Source: Sweltsa coloradensis (taxonomy: Eukaryota > Arthropoda > Insecta > Plecoptera > Chloroperlidae). Taken from it: a DNA stretch of 64,000 nt. Below, in pieces: positions 46,779-59,121 of the stretch. Where the stretch lies: NCBI GenBank assembly GCA_024449915.1, contig JAMZAV010000807.1, positions 126,501 to 190,500 on the forward strand. Direction: 5' to 3'. Position 1 is the stretch's first letter. Every line of letters starts with the position of its first letter. The translations under genes were made by a program, and so were the position numbers. A model generated the notes under the pieces. That model had not been told where the DNA came from and did no database searches. It saw only the letters and a program-made list of their open reading frames with translations.

Positions 46779-47325
46779 TACCTAGTGATGACATCGAGTC
46801 CGAAAAGTCCGAACCGGTTCCTCCGCCCCGGAACCGGTTCTCGGTTCTAAAAAAAACGGGGGAAAAAACAAATTACAGCATTTACAACGATCTGAGCAAG
46901 CAAGGACCCAAGGAAGGTTTGTTTTGGGTGAATTATCAAATTAAAATATTAATATTAATGTATTTATTTATTGTGATACTCACAGTTGTTTATGTTATTG
47001 GCATATCATGTTGCTCGGCTGCAAAACGACAGCAACTTCGTTGGGGCTCGGGACAATTCATGTAACTGATGCCGTCAACCAACCCCACCCCCCCTCTACA
47101 CTCCGCCTGCTGATAACGCATTCATTCGTGCAAAGTCAAGGCCAGCAGAAAAGTGTATACACAATACGCGTAGTCCGTAAATTTACAGCAGACGAGCCAC
47201 GAGCTACACGTGAAATCGGTATATTTACAAAAACGGGACAAAACAGCGTCCCGTGAACAGTTGTCGGGACACCGGGACAGGTCCCTAAAAAACGGGACGA
47301 ATGGACACCCTAATCTTAATACAAA
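46779..47325. repeat. Fused hAT-end fragments in nup50 intron 2
   Basis: TAGTGATGACATCGAGTCCG (46783) resembles the left end of the element at 47584. GGGACGAATGGACACCCTA (about 47300-47318) looks like a right end of a different type. GGAACCGGTTC words are common to this and the 47584 element. It is probably two truncated elements joined. Confidence 0.45.
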
Positions 47326-47583
47326 TTTGACTAAAGATCATTTTGAGTGTAGGCCTATAGCGAGCGGTTGAGCTTCCGTATATAAATGTTGTAATTGTGT
47401 CCATGTATCGTACAACGGATGGAGACATAAAAACAAAAAGTAAAAACATTTCTATTAAAAATCAAAAACATTGTAAACAAACTTATATATGACAAAAAGT
47501 CAATATTTCTTTGTGGTGATACTAATGAAACCTCGCAATAGATAGTAACAATAAATTTGAATTCGTTACTTAAGACTACTTAA

Positions 47584-48466
47584 TAGGGATGACATCGGGT
47601 ACCCGGGTAGCCCGGGTACCCGGTTCCAGAAATTACCCGGAGCCGATTTTAAGATCCGGGTATATTTCGCGGCCGTTTTTAGGCTAATTCACCAGTTTAA
47701 ATTACGCGCTACGTAGTTGCGGTCTTTCCCGCGGAGCGTGCCTGCTGCCTAAAGAGTAACTGGAGTCGACGACAGAGCGCGTTAGGCTCGCTATCACGTG
47801 CTTCCGTCTGTCTCGGTGAGTGCCACGAGTGAGTGCAAGAGAGAAAGATGCGGCAATAAATCTTGGACACTGCCGTCCAAAGATCCTATTATAAATCTGC
47901 CGTCTGCGCAGTACGAGATGCGCGTACGATCCAACCAACTCACGCTCACAGCTGACTGACAAAGATGGTTGGGTGTAAAAGAAGAATTCGCGATGCAATC
48001 ATCTTTCAACCGATTCACGAAATTCGTAATCACGACGCATCGGATTGTTATTCCTGGGCTTATCTTCTTTCTTTCCCAGGCTTATCTTGCGACGAGAGCT
48101 TCTCCGCGGGATATAGTAGTGAGAGATTTTCCCACATTCGATGCGTGTTTGTTTTCCCCTGCTTTCTGCGCGTAGGCCTAGGCCTACCTACGAGTTTCAC
48201 TGCCTGTACAGTGTAATTGGTAAACTAATCTTTGGTGTAATTAAGAATGAAGATCATTGCCTGGTTATCAAAGCGGATCTTTATTTGTGAACGATTATTG
48301 CAAAGGTTTCCAGAGACGGAAACGTAGTCAGTCGGTATGGCCTTCAAATCAACTAGTAGGCCTAGTAAACAGCGTTTCCACACATCATGACGTAACGGGA
48401 CCCGGGTACCCGGGTAATTTGAGTGCTGGAACCGGTTCCGAATTTTACTACCCGATGTCATCCCTA
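47584..48466. mobile_element. hAT-type non-autonomous element in nup50 intron 2
   Basis: Starts TAGGGATGACATCGGGTA and ends TACCCGATGTCATCCCTA. CTACTTAA is duplicated exactly at 47576-47583 and 48467-48474. Just inside are GGGTACCCGGGTA palindromes at both ends. 883 bp. Open frames within (47702-48216 on both strands) show no transposase motif. Confidence 0.9.
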
Positions 48467-48474
48467 CTACTTAA

Positions 48475-51125
48475 TACTTTTAATCACTTGTTAACACACC
48501 AACAAGGTGTACTTTGCACTCAGAAACCTTAATTGATAATATTTACACTTGCATTACACCTCAGGAGACATGACCAGTAGATAGAGCGCTCCATCTTCTC
48601 ATGTCCACTCTGGCGGCGAACGCTGGAAACGCGCTAGTGAGGATAGAATCTACACATGCTATCCTCGCGCGTAAGAAATTAACTAATTGAGATAAGTATT
48701 GTGATGTTCTATCGCGCACACAACAAACAGCACCTACATGGAATCTAGTCTTCAACATCATATTTTAACAGAAACATAATTCATTCCGTGAAAAAATGCA
48801 TTGGAGACACTGAAAACGTAATCAAACGCCGACTGGTTAACCAACTATACCTACTGTTATTTTGTTAGTTACACATTTCGTACGTTGAATATTATCTGTC
48901 CACAATCCACCTACCCACTTGCCATTAGAGTGTATATTTGCTGAAGCCACTTATTGGAAGATAAGTGACTCAACACATGCACGGATTCGTTATTTCGTGT
49001 AAGGAATCTACAAGAAATTTCGGAAACAAAACACATTCCCTCTCACTTAGGTAATTCAGTGAGATCTTAATAAAGAGTGGTCTTCATATTAATATATTAA
49101 ATTCATACCTAGTTGATAAGACTAATTCATTTTTGGCTTAAAACAATCAGTAGCCCTAGATTATATCACAATAAATGGGCTTAGTCCAGATTTACAAAAC
49201 CCAACCTTGGCCGGGGATCGAACCCATGCCTCCCAAAAGACCACTGAGACCGCGGTAGTGTATTTGTTGCTGAATTATTGGTGCATTTTGATATTATAAT
49301 ATAGTGAATATCAAATTCTTATTAAATCACCACTCCCAGTTATATAGTCCGCGCCCGGCCAGAGGGAGACCATGGGTTCAATTCCTGGTTTTGTTTATAG
49401 TATTTATATTGGTATTTTCGTAATCACAATAAAACAATCAAATCCCCTCAAGAGTGGGTGAATAAGGTTTAAAACATTTAAGTATTGCATTTTAATACCT
49501 GGGCTACCATGATTCCGAGAAAATTAAGCACAAGACCATGTTGACTTGTTATTCCCAATGTTCTTTTATATTGGTGTTTTGTCCAGTATTTTTTTATTTT
49601 GCATTCTAATAATTTAGGAACGCATAATGTTTATTGTTTACTGCTTTATTGTCTTCACTCTTCACAAAGCTTGAGTGGCTTTATTGTTGTTGCTTGAATT
49701 GAAACGCTGTGTGCTACTCTAATATTGCATTACATTCCATATTAGGCCTATTATAGATTATAGAACATAACTAAATATTTTGCTTTGATATTAATAAATT
49801 TAGTCATTATATTGATATTATTCCAAAGTATGTTGGACTCTGTAACGTTGTACTCTGGAATAATACTACGGCCACAAAAATAAGCGGTATATATCAATGG
49901 CTACGTTCACAGGCGCCCGACAGACTATATCCGTAGGTATTTTAATTATAAATGCTGATATAAATCTACATAAATACTAGAAATACTTATAGATAAATAA
50001 ATACTAGATTTTGAATTCATAATGAGCCCCATGATACCTATTCTATTCCCCCAAAACCTTATATATTTACACTGTGCTTGTGTAGGATCATATGGGTGTT
50101 TACAAAGGTATCCTCACTCGGCGGCCATGACGGTGCTACGCCCCCGCGACACTAGCGCATTCTCTAGGTGATTTGAGTCCTCTATAGTTAACAGTTTATT
50201 TTTAGATCACAGACTGAAAACCTAATAACATTTTAATGCTACCGGTAAAACTAAATAAACCAACGAAAAGCGTGACTCGAAATGTCATTATTTATTGTTA
50301 TTAAATGAAGACCTAATTACTCAGTGAGTAATGAATAATGATACTCAAGCCATACTATGAAGAGATTGTATAATATTGAAAAAATAAACATTGCACAAAT
50401 ATAAGTTATAGTAGCCTACTGTATTTACACGTTTATAAGCTGCACTTCTTTCAAACTTGATCCCCTCGAAAACCAACTGCGGCTTATCTCCGTGTGTGAT
50501 ATAAAACGTCAATTTTCACGTCAATTTGGGTGTAGCCTATTTGAACAGCCCGCATTTCTAAAGGTTGTTACGTGGGCTCCCGGCTCCGCCATACCTTAGG
50601 CCATACCGCAGCATTGTCTGCGCATCATCGTGTCTCTCGGTCGGGTCGAGATATAATGCCACTGCTACTAGAGTTATTTTACACAACAATATATGCGCGG
50701 CATTCGACGCAAAGCCGGGCGATGCACACGCACTCAGTACCCCCCTCCAAATCTCCAATCCAATCTCCAAATCTCTCTCCGAGTCTACTGTCTCTCGTCT
50801 CGTTGCGTTGCGTAACGCACTGCATTTTAAACTTTAAATTACGATGCTAGTGTTACACAAAAATAAAACAATGAACAGTGCAAGTTACAACGTTTTGGCT
50901 GGTATGATCAACCGTTGAGGCCACTTTTTTGTCTGACAAAAGATCGCCGCCTTCTTGGAAGACTACTGCATTACTGCATTATTAAAAAAACATATATTTA
51001 TATTGTTTGAGTGCAGCTGCAGGGATAGTGGGTTAACCATTCAATTGTGCTTGTTGGGATAGTGGTTTAATTAACATTTAGAACTAGGGTCAGTAACTAA
51101 CTGGTACTCAAATCTTGTGTTTTAG
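48475..51125 (+). other. nup50 intron 2, remaining part
   Basis: Holds two B-box-like tRNA relics: GGGTTCGATCCCCGGC on the minus strand (49213-49228) and CATGGGTTCAATTCCTGG (about 49371-49388). 50560-50720 is CpG-richer, with overlapping short frames and no known domain. The intron ends AATCTTGTGTTTTAG at 51125. Confidence 0.5.
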
Positions 51126-51444
51126 GTGCAAAGTTTTTGTGAAGAAAGATCCAAGCGAGCCCTCTGATACACCTTACCAGAATCGTGGTGTTGGCATGCT
51201 CTTCGTGAAGCCAATCAATTCTTACAAGGTGCAGGTGGTGGTTCGGGCTGATAATAGCCTGGGAAACATCATCTTGAACATGTGCGTTACGTCCGATATC
51301 CCTGTCGAGATCGCAAACAAAAATACGTTGATGTTAGTGGGCTGCCCAATGACAGGCGAGGACCCCAGGACGATCTTGATCCGAGTCAAGAGTAAGGATG
51401 AGGTAGATTTGCTGCACAAGTCTCTACAAGTAGCCACCACTTAA
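51126..51444 (+). CDS. nup50: nup50 coding exon 3 (residues 462-567, Ran-binding domain)
   Basis: G51126 completes Arg462 across the intron, and 105 residues follow to TAA 51442-51444. The segment CKVFVKKD...YQNRGVGMLFVKP...VVVRADNSLGNIILNM...ILIRVKSKDEVDLLHKSL is the C-terminal RanBP1-type domain of Nup50, collinear with the vertebrate domain (KLFYKKD, KGIGTLHLKP, LLVRADTNLGNILLN, LIRVKT as I recall them). This domain binds Ran-GTP at the nuclear basket. The protein is 567 residues, about 100 longer than human Nup50. Confidence 0.95.
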
Positions 51445-52984
51445 TGTGGTCTTATACTCAGACATGACCTTGATGTCTTATTTCTACAAAGCCAATTGTT
51501 TTTCTGCATCAGTGACTGATAGCCAATTTAAAGAGGTATTTAACCGCTAAACTCAAAAAATATATTTCACTCAGGCTAACTAGTAATGAATTCAGCAATT
51601 AACAGAAAAATGATTGGGGCCACCATGACCTCCCAAAAAATTGTCAAACATGACATTTTTCGAGCTAGGTCCCATCGGCAAAAATCTCCCACAAGAAATA
51701 ACATCGGGACGATCTTTATGCCCCGTGACCTTGGAGGATTTTGATCCAAAAAAATATTGGCCATTATTGACGTACTCGACAGCCTTTTCTGTAAATTCTC
51801 TATATTTTGTTTTGTAATTTGGTCAAGTAGTTCGGTCAAAATATGCTGATTACCAAGATGAGGTGTGATTTTGGAATGCATATTTTTGCGTGTTTGAGGG
51901 AATATTTGGGCACAGTTTCAAGACACGATGTTATAAAGGGGCATTTTAGATTGGTACCATGCTCTTGTATCTATGTGGACCAAAAAAGAAGCAGGTTAAA
52001 GCCGATTTAGGAAATTTTCCAAAACACCAATTTTCGCCAATTTCTGGATCAAAAAAATTAAAAAATTCGTGTTAAATCACAGTTACAAGATATAATTTTT
52101 TCAACGGTCATTTAAGTGTAGTATTGTGCTATAGATCGCGTGGTAAAAAATAATTTTTGGGGTTTTTAGCCCCTTTAAATAAATTATTAAATGTGCTTTC
52201 TATGTAGATATTATTATTAAAGATTATCATTGTACAATAAGTAGTAGTAATACAAAATAAAATATAACATTTTTCAAAATCCATAGATAACAAATATTGT
52301 TACAATTTGTTGTTGACATTGTTGACATTTGTTGTTGACAATGACACAGTACAACAGGTTTGCAGCCTGATGCCCGCCGCTTGTGTCTCAACTCTACAGT
52401 AATTGTGTTATTGTAGTAACTTTTAAATACATAAACCAAAAGTAGTTACCGGTATTCCTACCTTCAATTCAGACAAGTCTCTTTTCGTTAGTATTTAGGC
52501 ATATTCGATACATACAACTAACAATTTTATTCCTTAATGCAATATTCCTTCTAAAGGTAGCCTACTTGTGTATCTAGGCACTGGAAGCTGTGCAATTACT
52601 GTCGGTACCCATCATTCTACCGGTTTCGGTCATCAGATAGTTAATGTTGTTTTAGGGCACTCAACAGTAGAGTTATCAGTGCCCATGTCAATTGTATTGG
52701 AATCTTCCAAAATTTCTTTTCCCATAATTGTGGATTACCACCATGTTTTCTTCTTTCCAATGCGAGGAACGTAAGGGAAGACGAGGGGGGTTAGTTGAAA
52801 GGAGTGAGGATGTTGGATAGGATGGGTTAAACTGGGTGGGAACGGAGGAGTGCTCGTTGCAGAGAGGGCCGGCAAGTATGGAGACGAAAAATGTGAAAGA
52901 AGAAAATAAATATGAGTGAGGCTGTGAGAATGAAGAAAGGTGTGATAAAAATTGCACGAGAGCTCTCTTTGCAACACGCACCCC
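51445..52984 (+). other. nup50 3' UTR and downstream spacer
   Basis: The coding region ends at 51444. An AATAAA at 52178-52183 is a possible poly(A) signal that would give a UTR of about 750 bases; others lie further on. No other gene is recognised up to 52984. Confidence 0.4.
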
Positions 52985-53080
52985 AACCGGCCAGAGCTCG
53001 CCCTTAGTTTTGGGGAATACACTACTCCCCTACTCACAGGCCAAACCATGGGAAGGTAGCGAGTCAGTTGGACTTTGAAG
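52985..53080 (+). repeat. Dispersed repeat, GAGCTCGCC family, short copy
   Basis: CCGGCCAGAGCTCGCCCTTAG, TTTTGGGGAATACACTACTC and GTTGGACTTT match 61918-61990 and 10345-10410. Confidence 0.6.
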
Positions 53081-53158
53081 GCCCCGGTCATCAGATAGTT
53101 GAGATAAGTTTCAGCTATGGCACAATGAAAACGGGTTGTAGTCGTGGTCATTATAATA

Positions 53159-53836
53159 CTAGGAAAACGCCAAAGTCGTTGGACGAGTGAGCGATTCCCA
53201 CATTTGCAAATGCAGAGCATGAGTCATCAAGTCGAGACTTGTCTGCCACTGATGCGTTAACTACATCGCTATGCACGTGGACGCGGGCGACACCAAAACA
53301 ATGAAAGCATATCACATCGTCAACACCAAAGTATTAAAGCTACCAAGATTCCAAAATATGTTGTAGAAAGGTCCACTCGCGGACCCCACTTCGGCTCGAT
53401 ATGTTCTGCATCCATCTTTTAAGCTCCTCAAATCAAATCCAATTTAGTAAAGCTCTGCAAAACACAACTTTTTTCAGTTATTAATTTTTTATAAGGTGGC
53501 AGAACAAGACATGATTATGAAATTTTTGTCAGTTGTCAGTTGGTAACATTGGTGAGAAAGGGTATTTTTTTTTTGAAAGCAAACTTTAAGTAAAAAAAAA
53601 AAAAGTTGTAATTTGTTTAATTTTAATTTTTTGTAAGTTGGATTCCTGCAAATTTTGATGTCCATGTTAACAGCACTCTATCTATTGGTCCTTGACGTTG
53701 GTGTGAAATTTCGTCAAAATCAGACGAGTAGTTTGGCCCCTGCGCATCGAACACACATACATACATACACACATAAACACAACGAAGTGCCGAAAACTTG
53801 CCATAGAGACTTTGTTCGCTCCGCTCACTCGTCCAA
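53159..53836 (-). mobile_element. Helentron-like non-autonomous element, copy D (diverged subfamily)
   Basis: On the minus strand it starts TTGGACGAGTGAGCG (53822-53836 complemented). The exact 15-bp inverted partner (53179-53193) lies 20 bases short of the 3' end, followed by an AACG...CGTT hairpin and TTTTCCTAG. The sequence AAATTTCGTCAAAATCAGAC (53708) parallels AATTTCATCGCAATCGGAG of copies A and C. It lacks their ~170-bp tandem units. 678 bp, no coding. Confidence 0.6.
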
Positions 53837-56073
53837 TTATTGTATTTTAATTTCTAACTTAATTTTTTTTTTTTTTTTGAAAAGCAGGGAGAAAACTAGG
53901 TGGTTCATTCACTCGACATTAAAGAGTTTGTATTTTAAATGACCCATCATTTACCAAGAAATTCTAAAAACTTGGGGTGCCGTTTACATTAGAAATACCT
54001 AGGATTAGCTCCATTATTTGCCCGTAAATTGTCAGGATTCAATCTTTACCACACAGTGACCAAATTTTAACATTTAAACAACATTTAATCGTACACCCAG
54101 AAATTTGTAGTTGTGAGTGCTCTTTTTCTGTCACAAGTTTGCTCTAAGACTTTGATGAATAAATATTAAACTAAACCAATTTGCAGTTTCATTACCCAGC
54201 TATAGGCCTACCGATAAGAACTGTATGTCAGTTATTCTAACAAAGACAAAACAGTAAGTAGATACATTAGATAATCTTAATTATGCTAAAGTTAATAGAA
54301 ACTTGTCGATATGTACAATGTATCTGTGTATTTAGTAATCATGTACGCAACTCACTGTTATAATTGTGTTTTGTGCAAATCGTTTGAACCCAATCTCTTT
54401 TGAAAGGTTCAGATAGAAAAATATAATGAGGTTTGATCATTTTTAATCTTCTACGATTTTGTTTAACATAACGTTCACGTGAACAACTCTTTCTACTGTC
54501 TGAAACTTGTGACATTTGATGTTCAAATTAACAGAAAGAAATGTGGATGAAAATACATAAAAAACAAAAGTGTTGGGAGTTAAGGTGTACATCTTCATTC
54601 TTCAGAGCACGCTATATGCCTTGATTTTGCCTAGACTTTATTTAGTTAATTTTTTAAAGGTTTATTTTGAGTTTCACAAACGTAAAACTTAAAGAGGTTT
54701 GGTTCAAAATCAAAATTCAGGTTCACACAATTATATTTAAAATGCTATTATTACCTAATAATAGGTAGATATTGACAATTAATTACTAATAGAGGAAACT
54801 ACTGTACTTGGTATGAAACCTGGTATGTTAGTTACGTTTGTATGTAGTAGAATTGAAATCAGCACTACTCCTGACTTGCAACGTGATATGATGTTCCATG
54901 CAAACCATGAATAATACACCGATCTGAAAAATAAAGTTGAAAACCAGGTACACAATTAGGTTTGTAGTGTTAACACTCGAAAAGCCAGTGTCTACACTTT
55001 ACACTGGCTTTTGAGCTAGTGTTACGAGAGCGAGTTTTAACACTGAAGCGAGCAAATGTGCCAAAATGGCTCATTTCACAAAAGTGTGTGCAAACGAACC
55101 GGGTGTTTGATTTTTATTGTTATTATCATCTATCTACTGGGCATGGCCACAATGTTCTCATCTATTATTAATTACCGTGTTTATGCGAAAGAAAGTAGCT
55201 TTGAGTATACTGTCTGTATACAAGTTTGAAAGTGGGGTATGGACATTATGCACAGTGTGCAGGCATTCATCAGTATGTAGTATGTACTTGGCCACTACAA
55301 GCCCAAACAATTTTTTTTAAATTTGAGTTGTTAAAGTAGGGGTGCAGCTATTACTTGATGGTGGTCTATAATCGTGAAATACTGTACATATTTGAAATTG
55401 TAACCAGGTATGTCATTAATTTTGTTCTTTTCTTTCACATAGGTCATCTATTACTGAAAATTATTGTAATAATTTTGCTGCTCTATAATTTTTCATGTCT
55501 TGATAAATAAATGTTAAACAATTCATTGTTTTACAAGTACATAATTAATAATTGTTGTATTTAATGACACACACCCATGTAATCAGTGGTTGAACTGGAA
55601 ATCTATCTTTTGGGAAATAGTTCAAATTCAGAGTACCTACATCCCACGGGGGGTTTCTAGCAATGCACCATTCCATCTACTGACAAGACAACTAATGATT
55701 CTACTATAATTTAACAAAAATGTATTGTAGGCCTTCATAGGAGAGTGATTAAAGAGATAGCATACCTACAGCTTAGGTAGGCCGCTATAGATAACATACA
55801 CATATCAACCAGTCCAAGAGACCTTCTTAAGTTAGTGAAGAGAGAGATAGACTGAGCTTCAACTTTAATTCAGGCTAGCTGTTGGGTGGGGGTGAAAGAT
55901 GAGAGAATGAATGAGGTGGGTTGGACAGGGAGAGGAAGGGAGAGGAGTTACCTGAGGTTTAAATTAGGCGTGTGTGGGATTTACAGATCCACTGGGTTTG
56001 GTCTGCTTTAAATTTAATGTCCCCTACTGAAAATCAGTTATCTGGGTACTCTAAATATGAATTTATTTTTTAT
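53837..56073. other. Spacer; small hairpin at 54980-55012
   Basis: No gene recognised. AAAAGCCAGTGT (54980-54991) faces ACACTGGCTTTT (55001-55012), an exact 12-bp stem with a 9-base loop, inside a wider TTAACACT/GTGTTA inverted context. Otherwise AT-rich. Confidence 0.5.
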
Positions 56074-56290
56074 TTATTGGTAGGCTAGTTCCCATCTTCT
56101 TAATTCACCATCTTGAATTGTGGGTGTTAGACCCTTATGATACAAGCTGTGAAGCAAGTCATGAAGGGTAGGCCATATACAGCCAGGGACATGTAAATCA
56201 AGAAGTCTGGAAGATACCTCTTTCACCGACATCGCGAGGTCAACTCTCTGTGCCATGATTTATATTGCCCTGTGAACTGCAACGATCGAC
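56074..56290 (-). repeat. Repeat with inverted partial copy at 57721-57815
   Basis: On the minus strand GCAGTTCACAGGGCAATATAA...ATGTCGGTGAAAGAGGTATC...CTTGATTTACATGTCCC recurs on the plus strand at 57733-57810, where about 24 bp are missing. A frame of 60 residues (56256-56074) is open but not recognised. The two copies flank the hAT at 56420-57497. Confidence 0.65.
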
Positions 56291-56419
56291 GTAAATAAAA
56301 AAAACAAGGATGCTAAAATCAAAGGAAAAATCACTATTTACCAGAGGAACTATCAAGCCTAGAAGAAATGTAATATGGAATGTGAAGATAGCATTATTCA
56401 TCGATACCTTTGCCTAGGC

Positions 56420-57497
56420 ACAGTGGCGGCTTTTGACTCCAATATCAGGTGTGCAATTTCCAAAAGGTAGGTTGCGTGGGAGCTGGGGTCTTGGGCGAAG
56501 CCCCAGCCGCCGGAGGCAAATTCGCCGAAGGCGGAATTTTTTTGGGGGGTCTGTTAATTTTAATGGCCTAAAACGAGTTCTAAGGTGACGTTGTATTCTA
56601 AATAACGGTGAAATATGCAGCTAAAACAGCCTAATTTTATTAATGCACAAGGTAAGTTCTCACTTTACTTTAACCGGATGTGGATTCGGGTCATTTCTAG
56701 AGCAAAATAAAAGTTTTTTGTAGTTTTGTACGATTTTATATATTTAATAACTAGATACATACTATTACTACACATTGTATTTACCGGTATGTTGAGTTAC
56801 AGACGAAGATTCTGATTGCCCTCTACCATTGTTTAGAAGTAATCGATAACTTTGTCAATATCAACTGTACGGTAGAGACGTTTTTTCACATTCATTGACA
56901 GCAGTGCTTCTAGACGATCCTGGCACATTGTGGTTATTAATTTACTCTTGACCAGATTTAATTTTGAAAATGTTCTTTCTACCCCTGCCGAAGTTACGGG
57001 TAGAGTAAGAAACACGCGTAGACCATCCATGAGTGCGTTGTACTGGCAGTCAAGTGATTTACACTTTCTATTAGTTGGTTGATTGTTGGTTTGATCATTT
57101 TCTCTTTGAATTTGCGGTCCCTTTTCATTTAAATCAAAATCACTCTTCAGATCGAAATAGTTCACATTGCAGAACTCTGCTATTGATTCAACTTCTTTGC
57201 GTGATGGAGACTTCAGTAGAACAGTCGCGAAATTCGACAGAACTTTTTCTATTTCTTGAGCAAAACGAGTGTTCAATCCTGAAAGGCTGTGATCGATAAT
57301 TTCTACAAAAGAAACTCGTTTCTCTGAAAGAAGATCGTTATGACAATGCTCGGTGGCGGGATTTTCATCGATTCGCCTATTAACACGTCTATTTCCCGCT
57401 TACTGGCTAATTTTGGGTTTGTAAGGATTTTTTTTTTAATTCCTGATTGATCAGGTGTGCAACTGTCACACCTTGCACACCGTAAAAGCCGCCACTG
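56420..57497 (-). mobile_element. hAT transposon, internally deleted, 8-bp target duplication
   Basis: TIR CAGTGGCGGCTTTT (56420-56433), complement AAAAGCCGCCACTG ending 57497. CCTAGGCA is duplicated exactly at 56412-56419 and 57498-57505. Length 1078 bp against about 3 kb or more for an autonomous hAT. It still encodes the end of the transposase (next entry), the only coding hAT piece in this window. The GCCCCAGCCGCCGGAGGC module is at 56497-56545. Confidence 0.93.
56833..57276 (-). pseudogene. hAT transposase C-terminal fragment
   Basis: 147 residues. The last 60 contain the hAT dimerisation domain signature: LPVTSAGVERTFSKLNLVKS then LITTMCQDRLEALLSMNV. The N-terminal zinc finger and RNase H-like catalytic parts are gone. 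It lies between the TIRs of the element at 56420-57497 and reads on its minus strand. It cannot transpose by itself, though a dimerisation fragment could in principle still bind a related transposase. Confidence 0.85.
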
Positions 57498-57882
57498 CCT
57501 AGGCATAGCATTAAGACTAGGCCTTAGTTCTTACCTTTGTGTTAGTTTCCAATTAATTCAATGTAAGATGTCAAACAGCGGTTGCTAGCCACCAAAGTTT
57601 GTTTTATGCTTTTGTTTTTTTTCTTCTAACTGCCTTCTAGATACTGACAATTTTGTTGACCAAGAGTCTTTCAAAGCCCCCTAGATAATTAATAACTTGA
57701 AATAGTCTTGGGGGCTTCCATTGATCGATTATGCAGTTCACATGGCAATATAAATCATGTCGGTGCAAGAGGTATCTTCCAGACCTCTTGATTTACATAT
57801 GTCCCCGGCTGTACCGCAGATTTCTCCAGGTTCTCTTCTGAACATCCTGGTGGCAACCAGATGTAGTACATTATCATTATAC

Positions 57883-58393
57883 CGTCGTTGGAACTGCAAA
57901 ACCTCTTATCAGTGTTTTCTGAAATTGTTCAGGAGACACAAAAAACGATACCTCCTATCTGCAAATGTCTGCAAAAACATTACAAAATTTCAGACATTGC
58001 AAAAACACCTATCAGAATGCCAAGATAAACATAGATTTTGCTTTAATATTTCGTTGTTTATTCGACTCATCTTTGTATTAGATAACAACTGCTTTATTTT
58101 GGCTTTCAATAATGCTATGAGAGTATGATTAACAATTGTATGAAAACATCCTGGCAAAACTCTGCCTACAGAAACAGCGTCCTTCATTCCTTTTACTCAT
58201 AGGAGGTTTTGCAATCACTTTTCAAGCCCACTCTGATAGGAGGTTTAATAAACCACTATTTAAACGCATTTCCATTGGTCAGAATGCATCATGTGATCAC
58301 ACACAGATGCCTAGGAATAACATACTGCCAACGAGGCAAAAAAACATGTTTCCAGAAAAAGTGCTGATAGGAGGTTTTGCAGTTCCAACGACG
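57883..58393 (+). mobile_element. 511-bp MITE, copy 1
   Basis: Ends CGTCGTTGGAACTGCAAAAC... and its complement, about 30 bp of TIR (one mismatch). ATAC lies on both sides (57879-57882, 58394-58397). The word ATAGGAGGTTTTGCA recurs inside (58199, 58366) along with ATAGGAGGTTTAATA. The reverse copy is at 59122-59642. The frame 58136-58417 is conserved between copies only because the DNA is. Confidence 0.85.
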
Positions 58394-59121
58394 ATACCTA
58401 ATCACTTTGTCTCCTGATGTTATGTATCACTCATACAGCCGTGAGTCGTGACACAGCTAGCGGTAACAATGGGGGTTTCGACTTGGGTGGAGGGTGGGGT
58501 TCAGCCAATTTGCACGTCTAGGGTGCACGACTCCGGAAATGATTGGGATCTTGGGTTTAATTTGTGTGTGTTATACATGTTTTAACAGCAGAACAAACTT
58601 GACTCTGGACCACGGATGGCCAGGGCAGCGCATGCAAGCAGCAACACTCTGAACCAAACTAGTGAATAACTACTTGCTTGCTGTTGCCATTCATGTCTGC
58701 TGTCTAAAGCTTTGTTGGAGAGGCTCGAGCGGTTATGAAATACTTAAATAGTAAATATGGGTTTAAATTGTGCTTGCTGGCTACTCAATACTTTTTTTAC
58801 TTTTATTTTACTTTGCAATAGGACCTACTTAGTTTTGTGAGAAGTTTGTCACTATCCAAAGATGTTGAATGTGACAAGTTGGGCCAATTCAACTTTGTAA
58901 TTCATTGACTGACTGAATTGTGGGACAGATTTTTGTCAATTTAGTGAATTTACCTCCATATAAAATAAAAATGGTGCATGACTGCATGCCCATAAGTCTG
59001 ATCTGTGTCATATATAATATATTCAATATATTATGTACACCTTTCAAATAAAAAAATATTTATTATTTAGGCTAATTCCAGATTTGCAGCCCTAGGCACC
59101 ATTGTACCAGATAAGCAAATT
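58394..59121. other. Spacer, nothing recognised
   Basis: No gene, no clear repeat. Confidence 0.5.

Noticed and set aside
47702..48216. Coding region inside the hAT at 47584
   Set aside because: Overlapping short frames on both strands carry no BED finger, catalytic or dimerisation motif.
58136..58417. 93-codon frame shared with 59379-59092 as a conserved gene
   Set aside because: Both lie in copies of one MITE. Conservation follows from recent duplication of the DNA.
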